Shown: in pieces, positions 16,466-23,932 of the stretch | How positions within the stretch are numbered: position 1 is the first letter of the stretch | Layout: every line of letters starts with the position of its first letter | Origin: Sphingomonas sp. OK281 | Lineage (GTDB): Bacteria; Pseudomonadota; Alphaproteobacteria; Sphingomonadales; Sphingomonadaceae | Direction: 5' to 3' | Assembly: GCF_900115295.1 (NCBI RefSeq) | Contig: NZ_FOVZ01000009.1 | Location: forward strand, 28,073-92,072 | DNA length: 64,000 bases | Translations under genes and position numbers: made by a program | The notes under the pieces: generated by a model | Told to the model about the DNA's origin: nothing | The model's input: only the letters and a program-made list of their open reading frames with translations | The model's database searches: none

Positions 16466-17086
16466 TCAATATATTTGGTCGTGATCATCCGCGTTGACCG
16501 ACTCGGTCAACGCCGCGACCTGCTGTAATCGGAGTTTTGTATGAAATCGGATTGATTTCACAACCTGCTCATTGGCAATCAGGCTAGCGCGTAGATCGCC
16601 CAGCTCTTCTCGCCAGTTTGGAATAATTTTGGGCTCTTCAATTCGGTAAGGGCCGAGGATATTGATGATCCGACGGATTTCGCCGGACAGAATCCTGCTT
16701 GTGGTTCGGCTTGCTACATGACTCAACACGCTCTCGACAGCTAAAGCTGGAGCTCCGTCTTCGATACTTACGCGTATGTCTTCGTCGGATTTGAGCGGGC
16801 CGTGATCTCGGTGAGCAATTTGCAACAGTGTCTCCAACAGTCGATAAAGATCTGACAGTTCGCGCGCGCCATAGCGGGGAACCGTAAACCCTCGCTCGCC
16901 TCGCCCCGCATGAACGATGCCCTCCCCTGCAAGGCGCTCGAGCGCTTCCCTGACGGGCGTCGGGCTCGTACCCAAGCCGGCCGCTATTTCCCTTACGTTG
17001 ATGACAGCGCCAGGTCGCTGATCACCATTGCGCAGCCCTTGAAGGATGTGTCGTCGGACGCCCTCGACTCTTGACAATTGTCGCAA
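16466..17086 (-). CDS. GntR-family transcription regulator
   Basis: A 206-residue FadR-type regulator. The N-terminal winged helix is clear (INVREIAAGLGTSPTPVREALERLAGEGIVHAGRGERGFTVP, about residues 29-70), followed by an all-helical effector domain. The start is TTG 17086 with AAGG about 8 nt upstream; no ATG is available in frame. It lies 79 bp upstream of the lasso precursor on the same strand, so it may control the biosynthetic genes; the repeated GATGATC words in that gap are possible binding sites. Effector unknown. Confidence 0.8.
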   Translation of the reverse strand: MRQLSRVEGVRRHILQGLRNGDQRPGAVINVREIAAGLGTSPTPVREALERLAGEGIVHAGRGERGFTVPRYGARELSDLYRLLETLLQIAHRDHGPLKSDEDIRVSIEDGAPALAVESVLSHVASRTTSRILSGEIRRIINILGPYRIEEPKIIPNWREELGDLRASLIANEQVVKSIRFHTKLRLQQVAALTESVNADDHDQIY

Positions 17087-17170
17087 GTAAGTGCCTTTCG
17101 CTTGGCAGCCAAAGAGAACAGCGGTTCCACACTTAGCCTCGAGCCGCTGAGCAGCATCAGCGCCTCAAGC

Positions 17171-17686
17171 CTATATCTTATAGTCAAATTCTATCTTTAC
17201 ATCGCGGCGCCGGGCTATCTCCGCGTACTGTTTGCTGATTACCTGGATGATCAAAGACCTTAGAGGGTGGCCCTGCTCTTTTCTGATATCGAGGCAGTCG
17301 AGACCTTGAATTTCGCTAACGATACCGATAATTTTTGCTGGAAGGCCCCGGACAAACTCCGATGTCAGTATTGCAGCGCGCTCGACAGAAGCGTGCGGGA
17401 TCACCGGATCGTGGCGCCAGGCATCGCTCGCGAGGGCTGCCTCTATGAATTCTACATTCAGGACGTCGAGGATCTGCGATAGTTCGTAAATCTTGATCGC
17501 ATAACGCCGCGCCGGATCTTTATGCAGAATGCGAGCGCATCTACTGTGGTTAATGCCCGCCAGTTCTCCGAGCCTTCGAATGCTGACACGTCTGGCGTCT
17601 GCCTTGAAGAGAAGATAATCAATTATAGTACGGCTGCATGGGACGGTTTCTGGACTAGCATGCCCTGAACTGGAAATCGCACTCAC
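17171..17686 (-). CDS. XRE-like HTH regulator
   Basis: A 171-residue protein. The start is set at GTG 17686 because GGAGG lies 5 bases upstream; the open frame extends back to 17764. Residues about 20-65 look like a lambda-repressor-type helix-turn-helix (VSIRRLGELAGINHSRCARILHKDPARRYAIKIYELSQIL). The C-terminal half has no recognised domain. It precedes the GntR gene by 84 bp on the same strand and may help regulate the lasso genes. The family call rests on the helix-turn-helix pattern. Confidence 0.6.
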   Translation of the reverse strand: MSAISSSGHASPETVPCSRTIIDYLLFKADARRVSIRRLGELAGINHSRCARILHKDPARRYAIKIYELSQILDVLNVEFIEAALASDAWRHDPVIPHASVERAAILTSEFVRGLPAKIIGIVSEIQGLDCLDIRKEQGHPLRSLIIQVISKQYAEIARRRDVKIEFDYKI

Positions 17687-18515
17687 GGGATCCTCCATAT
17701 CTGAATGAAGGATCCACGCGTTGACCGCACTGCGCAACCTTAATCGATGCCAATTTGGCATCATTGCAGCCCGACCTTAGACGTTGGCTGCCGGTCGTTT
17801 TGTCTATCAACGATATATCTGCTGCACTGTTATCTTACGAGGTGCGCTACTTCTGCGCCGTGCAAGTAAGCTTGTCAGGCTCGTCCTTTGTGGTTTTCAG
17901 GCCGAACGTACTGAGCATACACGGGCAGATCGTGCGATATACATCAAGGCTCAACTGACGCGTCCCGAAATCGAGCGGATCATGACCGCCGGCCCGATGC
18001 CGACGAACAGGACGCCGCCGAGTTCGAAAAGACACTCTGCCTCGTCCGCCGGCGGATCTAAGAACGTGTGATCGCAGCCTACATCCACGGCCCGCGGATC
18101 GTATTGATCTCACCGTTTGATCTCGCCGTTGCGCGAGGCAGCGGAACGGTTGCGTGCCATTTCCGGAGGGACGAAGGTTACCGTCGTATTGTTTCAAACA
18201 CATTAGCTTCACGCCGATGCCTTTTCGTCGCCGACCCGTGATTTCCAACGTAATTAGGCGGCGCGTCCTGCCTCACCGGAAGACATGGCCGTTCGCGTTG
18301 AAGCTTTTTGTCTCGCAAACCGTTCTGAACGTTCAACGATCCTGATATCGAGTATTCCGGACAATCCCGTTGTCATTAAGTGGCGGCGCCGCGACGTAAA
18401 TCAGGATAGCGCGAAGATCGAGATTTGGTCCGAATCGTTCCTCCAGCCACATGTAATCAATCCGGCGAAACGGCGCTTCACCTCCGCCCCGCCCGAAGCA
18501 TCGTCGGTTCGACTA
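17687..18515. other. Gap between lasso and transfer regions
   Basis: No intact gene is supported. Around 17940-18210 the plus strand shows coding-like stretches in different frames (LTRPEIERIMTAGPMP, ADEQDAAEFEKTLCLVRRR, GPRIVLISPFDLAVA, REAAERLRAISGGTKVTVV) that would join with several frameshifts. This suggests a decayed gene of unknown family. Confidence 0.35.
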
Positions 18516-18529
18516 GCTCATATATGAGC
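18516..18529. promoter_or_regulatory. 14-bp palindrome upstream of transfer operon
   Basis: GCTCATATATGAGC is a perfect palindrome about 200 bp before the pilin gene. It could bind a dimeric regulator of the transfer operon. No regulator gene for it was identified. Confidence 0.3.
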
Positions 18530-18728
18530 CGGCGGGTTCGAAAAGGGGCAAAGATGCCGCACGTGCGCGACACTTTTGCAGCCAAAAGGTGAAAATCTCT
18601 TTCGTAGCGCCCGCGATGCTCCCGGAGCCTCAAGGTTCCATGAATTTGGAGTTGCCGCTTCGATGTCACGCCACCAGCCTTTCTGTGGGCGTGCTGAAAT
18701 GCGCCCGATCGAAGGGAGACTCCTTACC

Positions 18729-19049
18729 ATGAAGACCATGCTTAAGATCGACCGTCGTGCCGAGACGACCGCCTTGGCGGTCATCGGCACGGCTGCGGCC
18801 GCAGTGCTGATGGCCCACCCTGCCTTTGCCGGCGCCGACGCAACGTTCGACACCGCCCTCGCAAAATTCACCGGCTTTCTCGAAGGTTCGGGCGGCAAGA
18901 TCATCACCGTCCTGTCGCTCGCTGGCGGCGTCGTCGGCCTGGCCTCGGGCCGCTTCTCGCTCGGCCAGGTCGCGATCCCGGTCGGTGTGGGCGTCGGCGC
19001 CGGTACCGGCATTCCGATCGTCACCTCGACCGTAACCGCCACCATCTGA
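18729..19049 (+). CDS. traA: Conjugative pilin TraA
   Basis: A 106-residue F-type pilin precursor. A long cleavable signal region (AVIGTAAAAVLMAHPAFA) precedes a mature part with the two hydrophobic helices expected of TraA/VirB2 pilins (GGKIITVLSLAGGVVGLASG and VAIPVGVGVGAGTGIPIV). ATG 18729 is chosen because AGGGAGA precedes it; the open frame begins further upstream. It is the first gene of the transfer operon and is followed by a strong hairpin. It polymerises into the mating pilus. Confidence 0.85.
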   Translation: MKTMLKIDRRAETTALAVIGTAAAAVLMAHPAFAGADATFDTALAKFTGFLEGSGGKIITVLSLAGGVVGLASGRFSLGQVAIPVGVGVGAGTGIPIVTSTVTATI

Positions 19050-19057
19050 ACCGACCC

Positions 19058-19090
19058 GGTGCCGGCGTTGATAGCAGCTTCGCCGGCACC
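19058..19090 (+). terminator. Hairpin between traA and traL
   Basis: GGTGCCGGCG and CGCCGGCACC form a perfect 10-bp stem around a 13-base loop, just past the traA stop. Only a short GTCTTT follows, so termination is likely partial. Such a site would leave pilin mRNA in excess over the assembly genes. Confidence 0.55.
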
Positions 19091-19108
19091 GTCTTTGAAG
19101 GTGGCGTG

Positions 19109-19399
19109 ATGTCAGCCGATAAGTACGTGATCCCATCGCACCTCGACGATCCTGAGCTGATCGGGTTCTGGACGCTCGACGAGTTCCTCGCGATGGTTAT
19201 CCCCTTCACTTGGGGGATCCTGTCCCAACACATCGTCATCGGGATCGGCTTAGCCGTCCTAGGCTGGTGGGCCCTTAGGAGGGCAAAGGCGGGACGGGCA
19301 ACGTCGTGGCTGATTCATCTGGCGTATTGGCATCTGCCAGGCGGCTTCCCGTCGCTGCGCGCCACGCCACCTTCCTACCTCCGACTAATGGTGGGCTGA
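19109..19399 (+). CDS. traL: Pilus assembly protein TraL
   Basis: A 96-residue inner-membrane protein. The N-terminal line YVIPSHLDDPELIGFWTLDE is the hallmark of TraL, followed by two hydrophobic stretches (FLAMVIPFTWGILSQHIVIG and IGLAVLGWWAL). ATG 19109 is chosen; a GTG at 19106 is in frame. GAAGGTGG precedes it. TraL is thought to be the VirB3-like partner of the TraC ATPase in pilus assembly. Confidence 0.9.
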   Translation: MSADKYVIPSHLDDPELIGFWTLDEFLAMVIPFTWGILSQHIVIGIGLAVLGWWALRRAKAGRATSWLIHLAYWHLPGGFPSLRATPPSYLRLMVG

Positions 19400-19400
19400 C

Positions 19401-19973
19401 ATGGATTTTTCCTACCAGCACGCGCAAAGCCAGCGCGTCCTTCGCCAGCGTAATGTCCTCGGTATAGCCGCACTCGTTCTTGCCGGTTTTGTTGCGCTCC
19501 TGCTCCTGATGTCGGCGACACGTAGCCGCGAAATCGTGCTGCAGCCTGTTCTTGGCTCGCCGGTCACGCTGTCCACGTCGGGTGTCTCGCGCGAGTATCT
19601 GGAGCTTGTGACTCGCGACACGGCCGTGCTGACGCTTAACCGCACGCCGAGCAGCCTCGACTATTGGATGAAGTCGGTTCTCGCGATCGTCTCGCCCAAG
19701 TCGCAGGGCAAGATCAAAGCCGACCTCCTCAAGATCGTTGACGAGCAGCGCGGCTCCAGCATGTCGCAGTATTTTACGCTCGAGGGCATGGAGATCGACC
19801 CCAAGGCGCTCCGGTCCACCGTGTCGGGCAAGCTCAACACGGTCATCGGCCAGAAGATCGTGTCATCCGAGCAGCGGACCTTTGTCTACGACTGGGAATA
19901 TGCCGGCATGACCCTGAAGCTCGTCGGCTTCAGCATGGTCCAACCCAAGACCCGTCCGGGAGCTGCGATGTGA
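19401..19973 (+). CDS. traE: Pilus assembly protein TraE
   Basis: A 190-residue VirB8-like inner-membrane protein: short cytoplasmic N-terminus, one membrane helix (VLGIAALVLAGFVALLLLMSA), and a periplasmic domain containing SPSQG-like TraE motifs (VLAIVSPKSQGKIKADLLKI). It starts 1 bp after traL stops and overlaps traK by four bases. Part of the core channel and pilus complex. Confidence 0.9.
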   Translation: MDFSYQHAQSQRVLRQRNVLGIAALVLAGFVALLLLMSATRSREIVLQPVLGSPVTLSTSGVSREYLELVTRDTAVLTLNRTPSSLDYWMKSVLAIVSPKSQGKIKADLLKIVDEQRGSSMSQYFTLEGMEIDPKALRSTVSGKLNTVIGQKIVSSEQRTFVYDWEYAGMTLKLVGFSMVQPKTRPGAAM

Positions 19974-20788
19974 CCGCAATCTACGCCCTTGGCAGCGCCG
20001 CGCTCGGCACTGCCCTCTCCAGCCGCACCTTTTGCTGGCTGAGCCGCATCGCCGGTGCAGCTCTAATTGCGGTCGCGATCTTCGTCTTTGCGGTCCCCGC
20101 CTTCGCGGCTGGCGACCAGACACTGATGGCCGACGACGGTGCGCAGGTATCCTGCAACGCGTCCGCCAAGGATATCACCCGGATCAGCCTCGTCGGCGAC
20201 GAGTTCGCTGGTGTGTCCAAGATCAATACCGGCAACCCCTCGGACGACTTCTCGGTCGTCAACGAGCCGGTCCGCGGCGACATCTACCTGTCGGTCCCGG
20301 AGGGCTTCGGTCGCCAACTCCTGTCGTTCTTCGGCACCAGCAAGCGCGGCTACGTCTACAAGTTCCAGTGCCGGATCAGCGGCGACCAGGCGGTGCAGGT
20401 GTTCGTCTCGAACCCCGCGATCACCAAGGCCGACGCCGCGGAAGCCGGTACGACCACCAAGGTCACACAGACGTCCTCGCCGGAAGAAGCCGCTGTGACG
20501 CTGGTGCAGGCGATGTACGCCAACAAGACGGTCGACGGCTTCGAGATGCGTCAGCGCTCGCTCAAGCCCGTCTATGTCGGCGACCTCAAGGTTCAGATGA
20601 TCGCTGAATATCGCGGCGACGCTCTTACCGGCCGCGTCCTGCGCATTGAAAACAAGGGTACCAAGGAAACGGTGCTGACCGAGGCCAGCGTGGCGCCATC
20701 GAGCGCGCTCGCGGTCTCGATCGCCGAACCCAAGCTCGCGCCGGGTCGGGTCACGACCGCTTACCTCGTCTCGCGGAACGGAAACTAA
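19970..20788 (+). CDS. traK: Secretin-like TraK
   Basis: A 272-residue periplasmic/outer-membrane core component, VirB9-like. A signal peptide (AALIAVAIFVFAVPAFAAGD) precedes a beta-rich body ending in TTAYLVSRNGN. The start is GTG 19970, overlapping the traE stop by 4 bp. With TraB and TraV it forms the outer core of the F-type channel. Confidence 0.85.
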   Translation: MTAIYALGSAALGTALSSRTFCWLSRIAGAALIAVAIFVFAVPAFAAGDQTLMADDGAQVSCNASAKDITRISLVGDEFAGVSKINTGNPSDDFSVVNEPVRGDIYLSVPEGFGRQLLSFFGTSKRGYVYKFQCRISGDQAVQVFVSNPAITKADAAEAGTTTKVTQTSSPEEAAVTLVQAMYANKTVDGFEMRQRSLKPVYVGDLKVQMIAEYRGDALTGRVLRIENKGTKETVLTEASVAPSSALAVSIAEPKLAPGRVTTAYLVSRNGN

Positions 20789-20791
20789 GCC

Positions 20792-22129
20792 ATGGGCATC
20801 AAAGATATCTTCTCCCGCGAGCGCAAGCCGCTCGACGCTCCCGAAGTCGTTGACGGCGACGGTGTATCCCCGATCGCCTCGGAACTGGATGGCAACGTCG
20901 AGACCCGCAAGAAGCAGCAGATGAAGCTGGCGGCCGGCTGCGGCGTGGTTCTCGTTGCATCCTCGTTCTGGATCTTCGGCGGTGACGACGCGGTCAAGAA
21001 GATCGATCCCGATAGCGCGGACAAGAAGACGGTTTCGGTCAGCGACATGACCAACAAGACCAAGTCCGAGCAGGAGTGGATGGCGCAGTCGGAGAACCGC
21101 TTCCAGTCAAACGAAAACCAGCTGAAGGGTGTCGAGGGCACCAATGCCCGCGTCGCGCAGCTAGCCGAGCAGCTCGATGCAATGCGCGCGCAGAACCAGT
21201 CGATGTCGAGCGATGGCCAGCGGGTCGTATCCGCCTATCAGGCCGAAAACGATCAGTTGCGTCGGCAGGTCAACGAGCGTTCCGCAGCGCCTCCCCCGAT
21301 GCCCGGGCCGCAGGCAATGTACGGTCCTGGTAGCGCCGCCCTCTACGGTCGCCCCGGCGCGGCGGGCGCTACTCCCGGTCCGGACCTTCCGCCTGCGCGC
21401 CTCAGCGAAGTTAAGATGGTCTCGTTTGGCTCCGCCGAGGCCGGTAATGCCTCGAAGGTTTCCAAGGGCAGCACGGTCTACACCGACAGTCCGAACTACC
21501 TTCCACCCAACAGCTTTGCGAGCGCCAAGGTCATCGTCGGTGTCGATGCCGCAGCCGGCACCAACAGCCAGACTGATCCTTTGCCCGTCGTCCTTCGAGT
21601 CACCGGCCCCGCGCGGTCGGTGCTGCAGAATGGCAAGCTGCTCACGACGAAAATCCAAGGCTGCCTCATCAACGGTGCGGCACGCGCGGAGCTTTCGAGT
21701 GAGAAGGTCTACGTTAAGCTGCAGAAGATGACCTGCCCTCAGCCGGGCGGTCGCTACGCGGTGTCGGAGGTCAAAGGCTTCATCGCGTTCGGCGGCAAGA
21801 CCGGCGTTCGCGGACGTGTCGTCAGCCGCGAAGGGTCACTCGTCAGCCAAGCTTTCATTGCGGGCCTCGTCGGCGGGATCGGCAAGGGTTTCGCAGCCAA
21901 TTCGAACTCTTTCCTCCAGGGCAGCAATGTTCAGGTCAACGGCAAGCGCCAGCAGCTCGGCATGGGTGATATCGCGCAAGGCGGGATCGGAAATGGCGTC
22001 GGCGAGGCTGGCGACATGGTCTCGAAATACCTGATCGAGCGTGCCGAGCAGTACCAGCCGGTCATCGAAATGCCGACCGGCGTCGACGTTGAAATCGTCT
22101 TCCTGGAGGGTGTTTATGTTTGGAACTGA
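20792..22129 (+). CDS. traB: Channel protein TraB
   Basis: A 445-residue VirB10-like protein that spans the envelope. There is a membrane helix near residues 48-65 (LAAGCGVVLVASSFWIFGG), then a coiled coil (NRFQSNENQLKGVEGTNARV to ENDQLRRQV), a proline-rich linker, and the C-terminal TrbI-like barrel (SRVKGFIAFGGKTGVRGRVVSREG-type core, visible as VKGFIAFGGKTGVRGRVV). It ends with the expected amphipathic segment before VEIVFLEGVYV. The traB end overlaps the dsbC start by 14 bp. Confidence 0.9.
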   Translation: MGIKDIFSRERKPLDAPEVVDGDGVSPIASELDGNVETRKKQQMKLAAGCGVVLVASSFWIFGGDDAVKKIDPDSADKKTVSVSDMTNKTKSEQEWMAQSENRFQSNENQLKGVEGTNARVAQLAEQLDAMRAQNQSMSSDGQRVVSAYQAENDQLRRQVNERSAAPPPMPGPQAMYGPGSAALYGRPGAAGATPGPDLPPARLSEVKMVSFGSAEAGNASKVSKGSTVYTDSPNYLPPNSFASAKVIVGVDAAAGTNSQTDPLPVVLRVTGPARSVLQNGKLLTTKIQGCLINGAARAELSSEKVYVKLQKMTCPQPGGRYAVSEVKGFIAFGGKTGVRGRVVSREGSLVSQAFIAGLVGGIGKGFAANSNSFLQGSNVQVNGKRQQLGMGDIAQGGIGNGVGEAGDMVSKYLIERAEQYQPVIEMPTGVDVEIVFLEGVYVWN

Positions 22130-22982
22130 TAGCACCGCCGACAGGCGTCTGACCGTTGGTCGGGTGCTGGTCCTTCTTTTGGTTGTCGCAGCGTTCGTTG
22201 CTGCCGCGATCGGCGCGAAGGCCGCCTATGCCGCGCTTCGTCCGGCAGACGCATCGGTGATCGCCCTCCTGAAGGCCCGCTTGCCTAAAACGCAGGTCAG
22301 CAAGGTCGATTGCGCGATCGTCGATGGCCTCTGTGAAGTGACGGCCGGCAACAACCTGTTCTACGTCGATCGCTCGGTACGCTATCTCGTTATCGGTCGT
22401 GTCTACGACATGGAGAAGCGGCAGGATCTCACTGCAACCCGCCTTCTCGAGATCAATCCGGACACGCTGATTGGCGGCGCAGCCAAGGCCAACAACGCAC
22501 CCGAAGGCGGCGAGCCCCCCATCGCCAAGGCTGCTGGCGCTGCTTCGCCGACAACCCCTTCACGAATTTCGCTCGACGGTCTCCCCAAAGATGGCGCGAT
22601 CGTGTGGGGCAACCAGTCGGGCAAGACGGTCACGGTCTTCAGCGACTTCCGCTGCGGCTATTGCCGGGCGCTGTCGAACACGCTGCGCTCGATGAACGTC
22701 CGGGTGGTCGAACGGCCGATCTCGGTACTGGGCAGCCGCGACCTCGCCAATCAGGTGTATTGCGCAGAGAACCGCGAAACCGCGCTTCATCAGGCCTATG
22801 CCGGCGAGCCTCTTCGCAACGCCGCCACCTGCGACACCTCAGGCCTCGATGCCAATGAGCGCTTCGCTCGCTCGCACGGCCTGAACGGCACACCCGTCAT
22901 CGTCCGCGCCGATGGCGCGATGATCGAGGGCTATCGTCCCAAGGAGGCTCTCGCCTCGTTCATCGCTGGAGGCCGGTCGTGA
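22116..22982 (+). CDS. dsbC: DsbC-like disulfide isomerase of the transfer operon
   Basis: A 288-residue periplasmic thiol-disulfide protein. ATG 22116 follows GGAGGG. It has an N-terminal signal anchor (VLVLLLVVAAFVAAAIGAKA), a dimerisation-like domain, and a thioredoxin fold with the active site FRCGYCR and cis-Pro loop NGTPVIV. Placement between traB and traV is usual for SXT/R27-like F-type systems. It should help fold cysteine-rich TraU, TraN and TraH. Confidence 0.88.
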   Translation: MFGTDSTADRRLTVGRVLVLLLVVAAFVAAAIGAKAAYAALRPADASVIALLKARLPKTQVSKVDCAIVDGLCEVTAGNNLFYVDRSVRYLVIGRVYDMEKRQDLTATRLLEINPDTLIGGAAKANNAPEGGEPPIAKAAGAASPTTPSRISLDGLPKDGAIVWGNQSGKTVTVFSDFRCGYCRALSNTLRSMNVRVVERPISVLGSRDLANQVYCAENRETALHQAYAGEPLRNAATCDTSGLDANERFARSHGLNGTPVIVRADGAMIEGYRPKEALASFIAGGRS

Positions 22983-23932
22983 ATAAGGTCCATGTTTGTC
23001 TCGCTGTCGCCCTTGCCTCCGGCACCATGATGACCGGCTGCACGACAATGGGCGGCAACATCAAGGGCAGCTTCACCTGCGTCGCGCCCGACGGCATCTG
23101 CGCGCCCAGTTCGAAGATCGATGATCGCGCTCTGGCGATGATCGCTGGCGAGGATGGCGATCGCTTGATTACGCCCGCTGGTCCCTACAGCGCGCCGCAA
23201 AGCGCCGGTCGCGGTTTCGACACCGCTGCCGTTGCGCCTGCGCGTAGCCAGGAGCGCGTGCTTCGCATCGTCTTCCCGGCGCAGATCGACGGCGCCGGTC
23301 GCCTGCACGAACAGACCGCGGTCCATGCCGTCGTCGAGCGCGGCGAATGGCAGCGCGCGCTTGCGAGCAACGCGGTCGCGACGACGCCAGCACAGGTTCA
23401 GGCGGCAACGGGCGGCGACACGTTGCTTGCAGCTGTCGACCGTGCCGATCCTCCCTTCATGGAGGATTCCGCAACTGCTGATCCAGATATGCCAAGCGCA
23501 GCTGCGGTTGCTGCCGCTCGCGTTCAGGCGGATCCTGTCGGTGACATCAAGGATCAGGTCGCGCGTCGGCTCTCGATAGCGCCGCGCCGCCTTTCGGTGT
23601 CGCCATCGGCACTCCGCACCCCGTCCGCGGTGACCTTTGGCTCGAAGTCGGCGTCCCCAACGCCAAACTTGCCGGTTGCCGTCGGCATGACCACCGCCTC
23701 CAAGCCCCTTTCCTCACCCGCGCCTGTCCGTCCGGCCTTTACGGCAACCTCGGCACTCACGGCGCCGAAGTATGTAACCCCTGCGGGTCGCGCCGCGATC
23801 GACGCAGTCAGCACCAACCCTGCCATCCGTGCAGGTCTTGCTCGCGCCGAACCTGAAGCGCGGGAGGTGGTAAAGGCGGCGAACGTGCTGCCCGTGCTGC
23901 GCGCGTCCTCGTTCCCCGGAGTTGTCCAGTGA
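22979..23932 (+). CDS. traV: Lipoprotein TraV
   Basis: A 317-residue outer-membrane lipoprotein, VirB7-like. The lipobox MMTGC gives Cys21 as the acylated residue, followed by TTMGGNIKGSFTCVAPDGIC, a typical TraV opening. The remainder is low-complexity Ala/Pro-rich, longer than F TraV. The start is GTG 22979, overlapping the dsbC stop by 4 bp. Confidence 0.85.
   Translation: MNKVHVCLAVALASGTMMTGCTTMGGNIKGSFTCVAPDGICAPSSKIDDRALAMIAGEDGDRLITPAGPYSAPQSAGRGFDTAAVAPARSQERVLRIVFPAQIDGAGRLHEQTAVHAVVERGEWQRALASNAVATTPAQVQAATGGDTLLAAVDRADPPFMEDSATADPDMPSAAAVAAARVQADPVGDIKDQVARRLSIAPRRLSVSPSALRTPSAVTFGSKSASPTPNLPVAVGMTTASKPLSSPAPVRPAFTATSALTAPKYVTPAGRAAIDAVSTNPAIRAGLARAEPEAREVVKAANVLPVLRASSFPGVVQ

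Noticed and set aside
18576..18728. N-terminal extension of the pilin frame
   Set aside because: The extension lacks a ribosome site and would bury the signal peptide; ATG 18729 fits family length.
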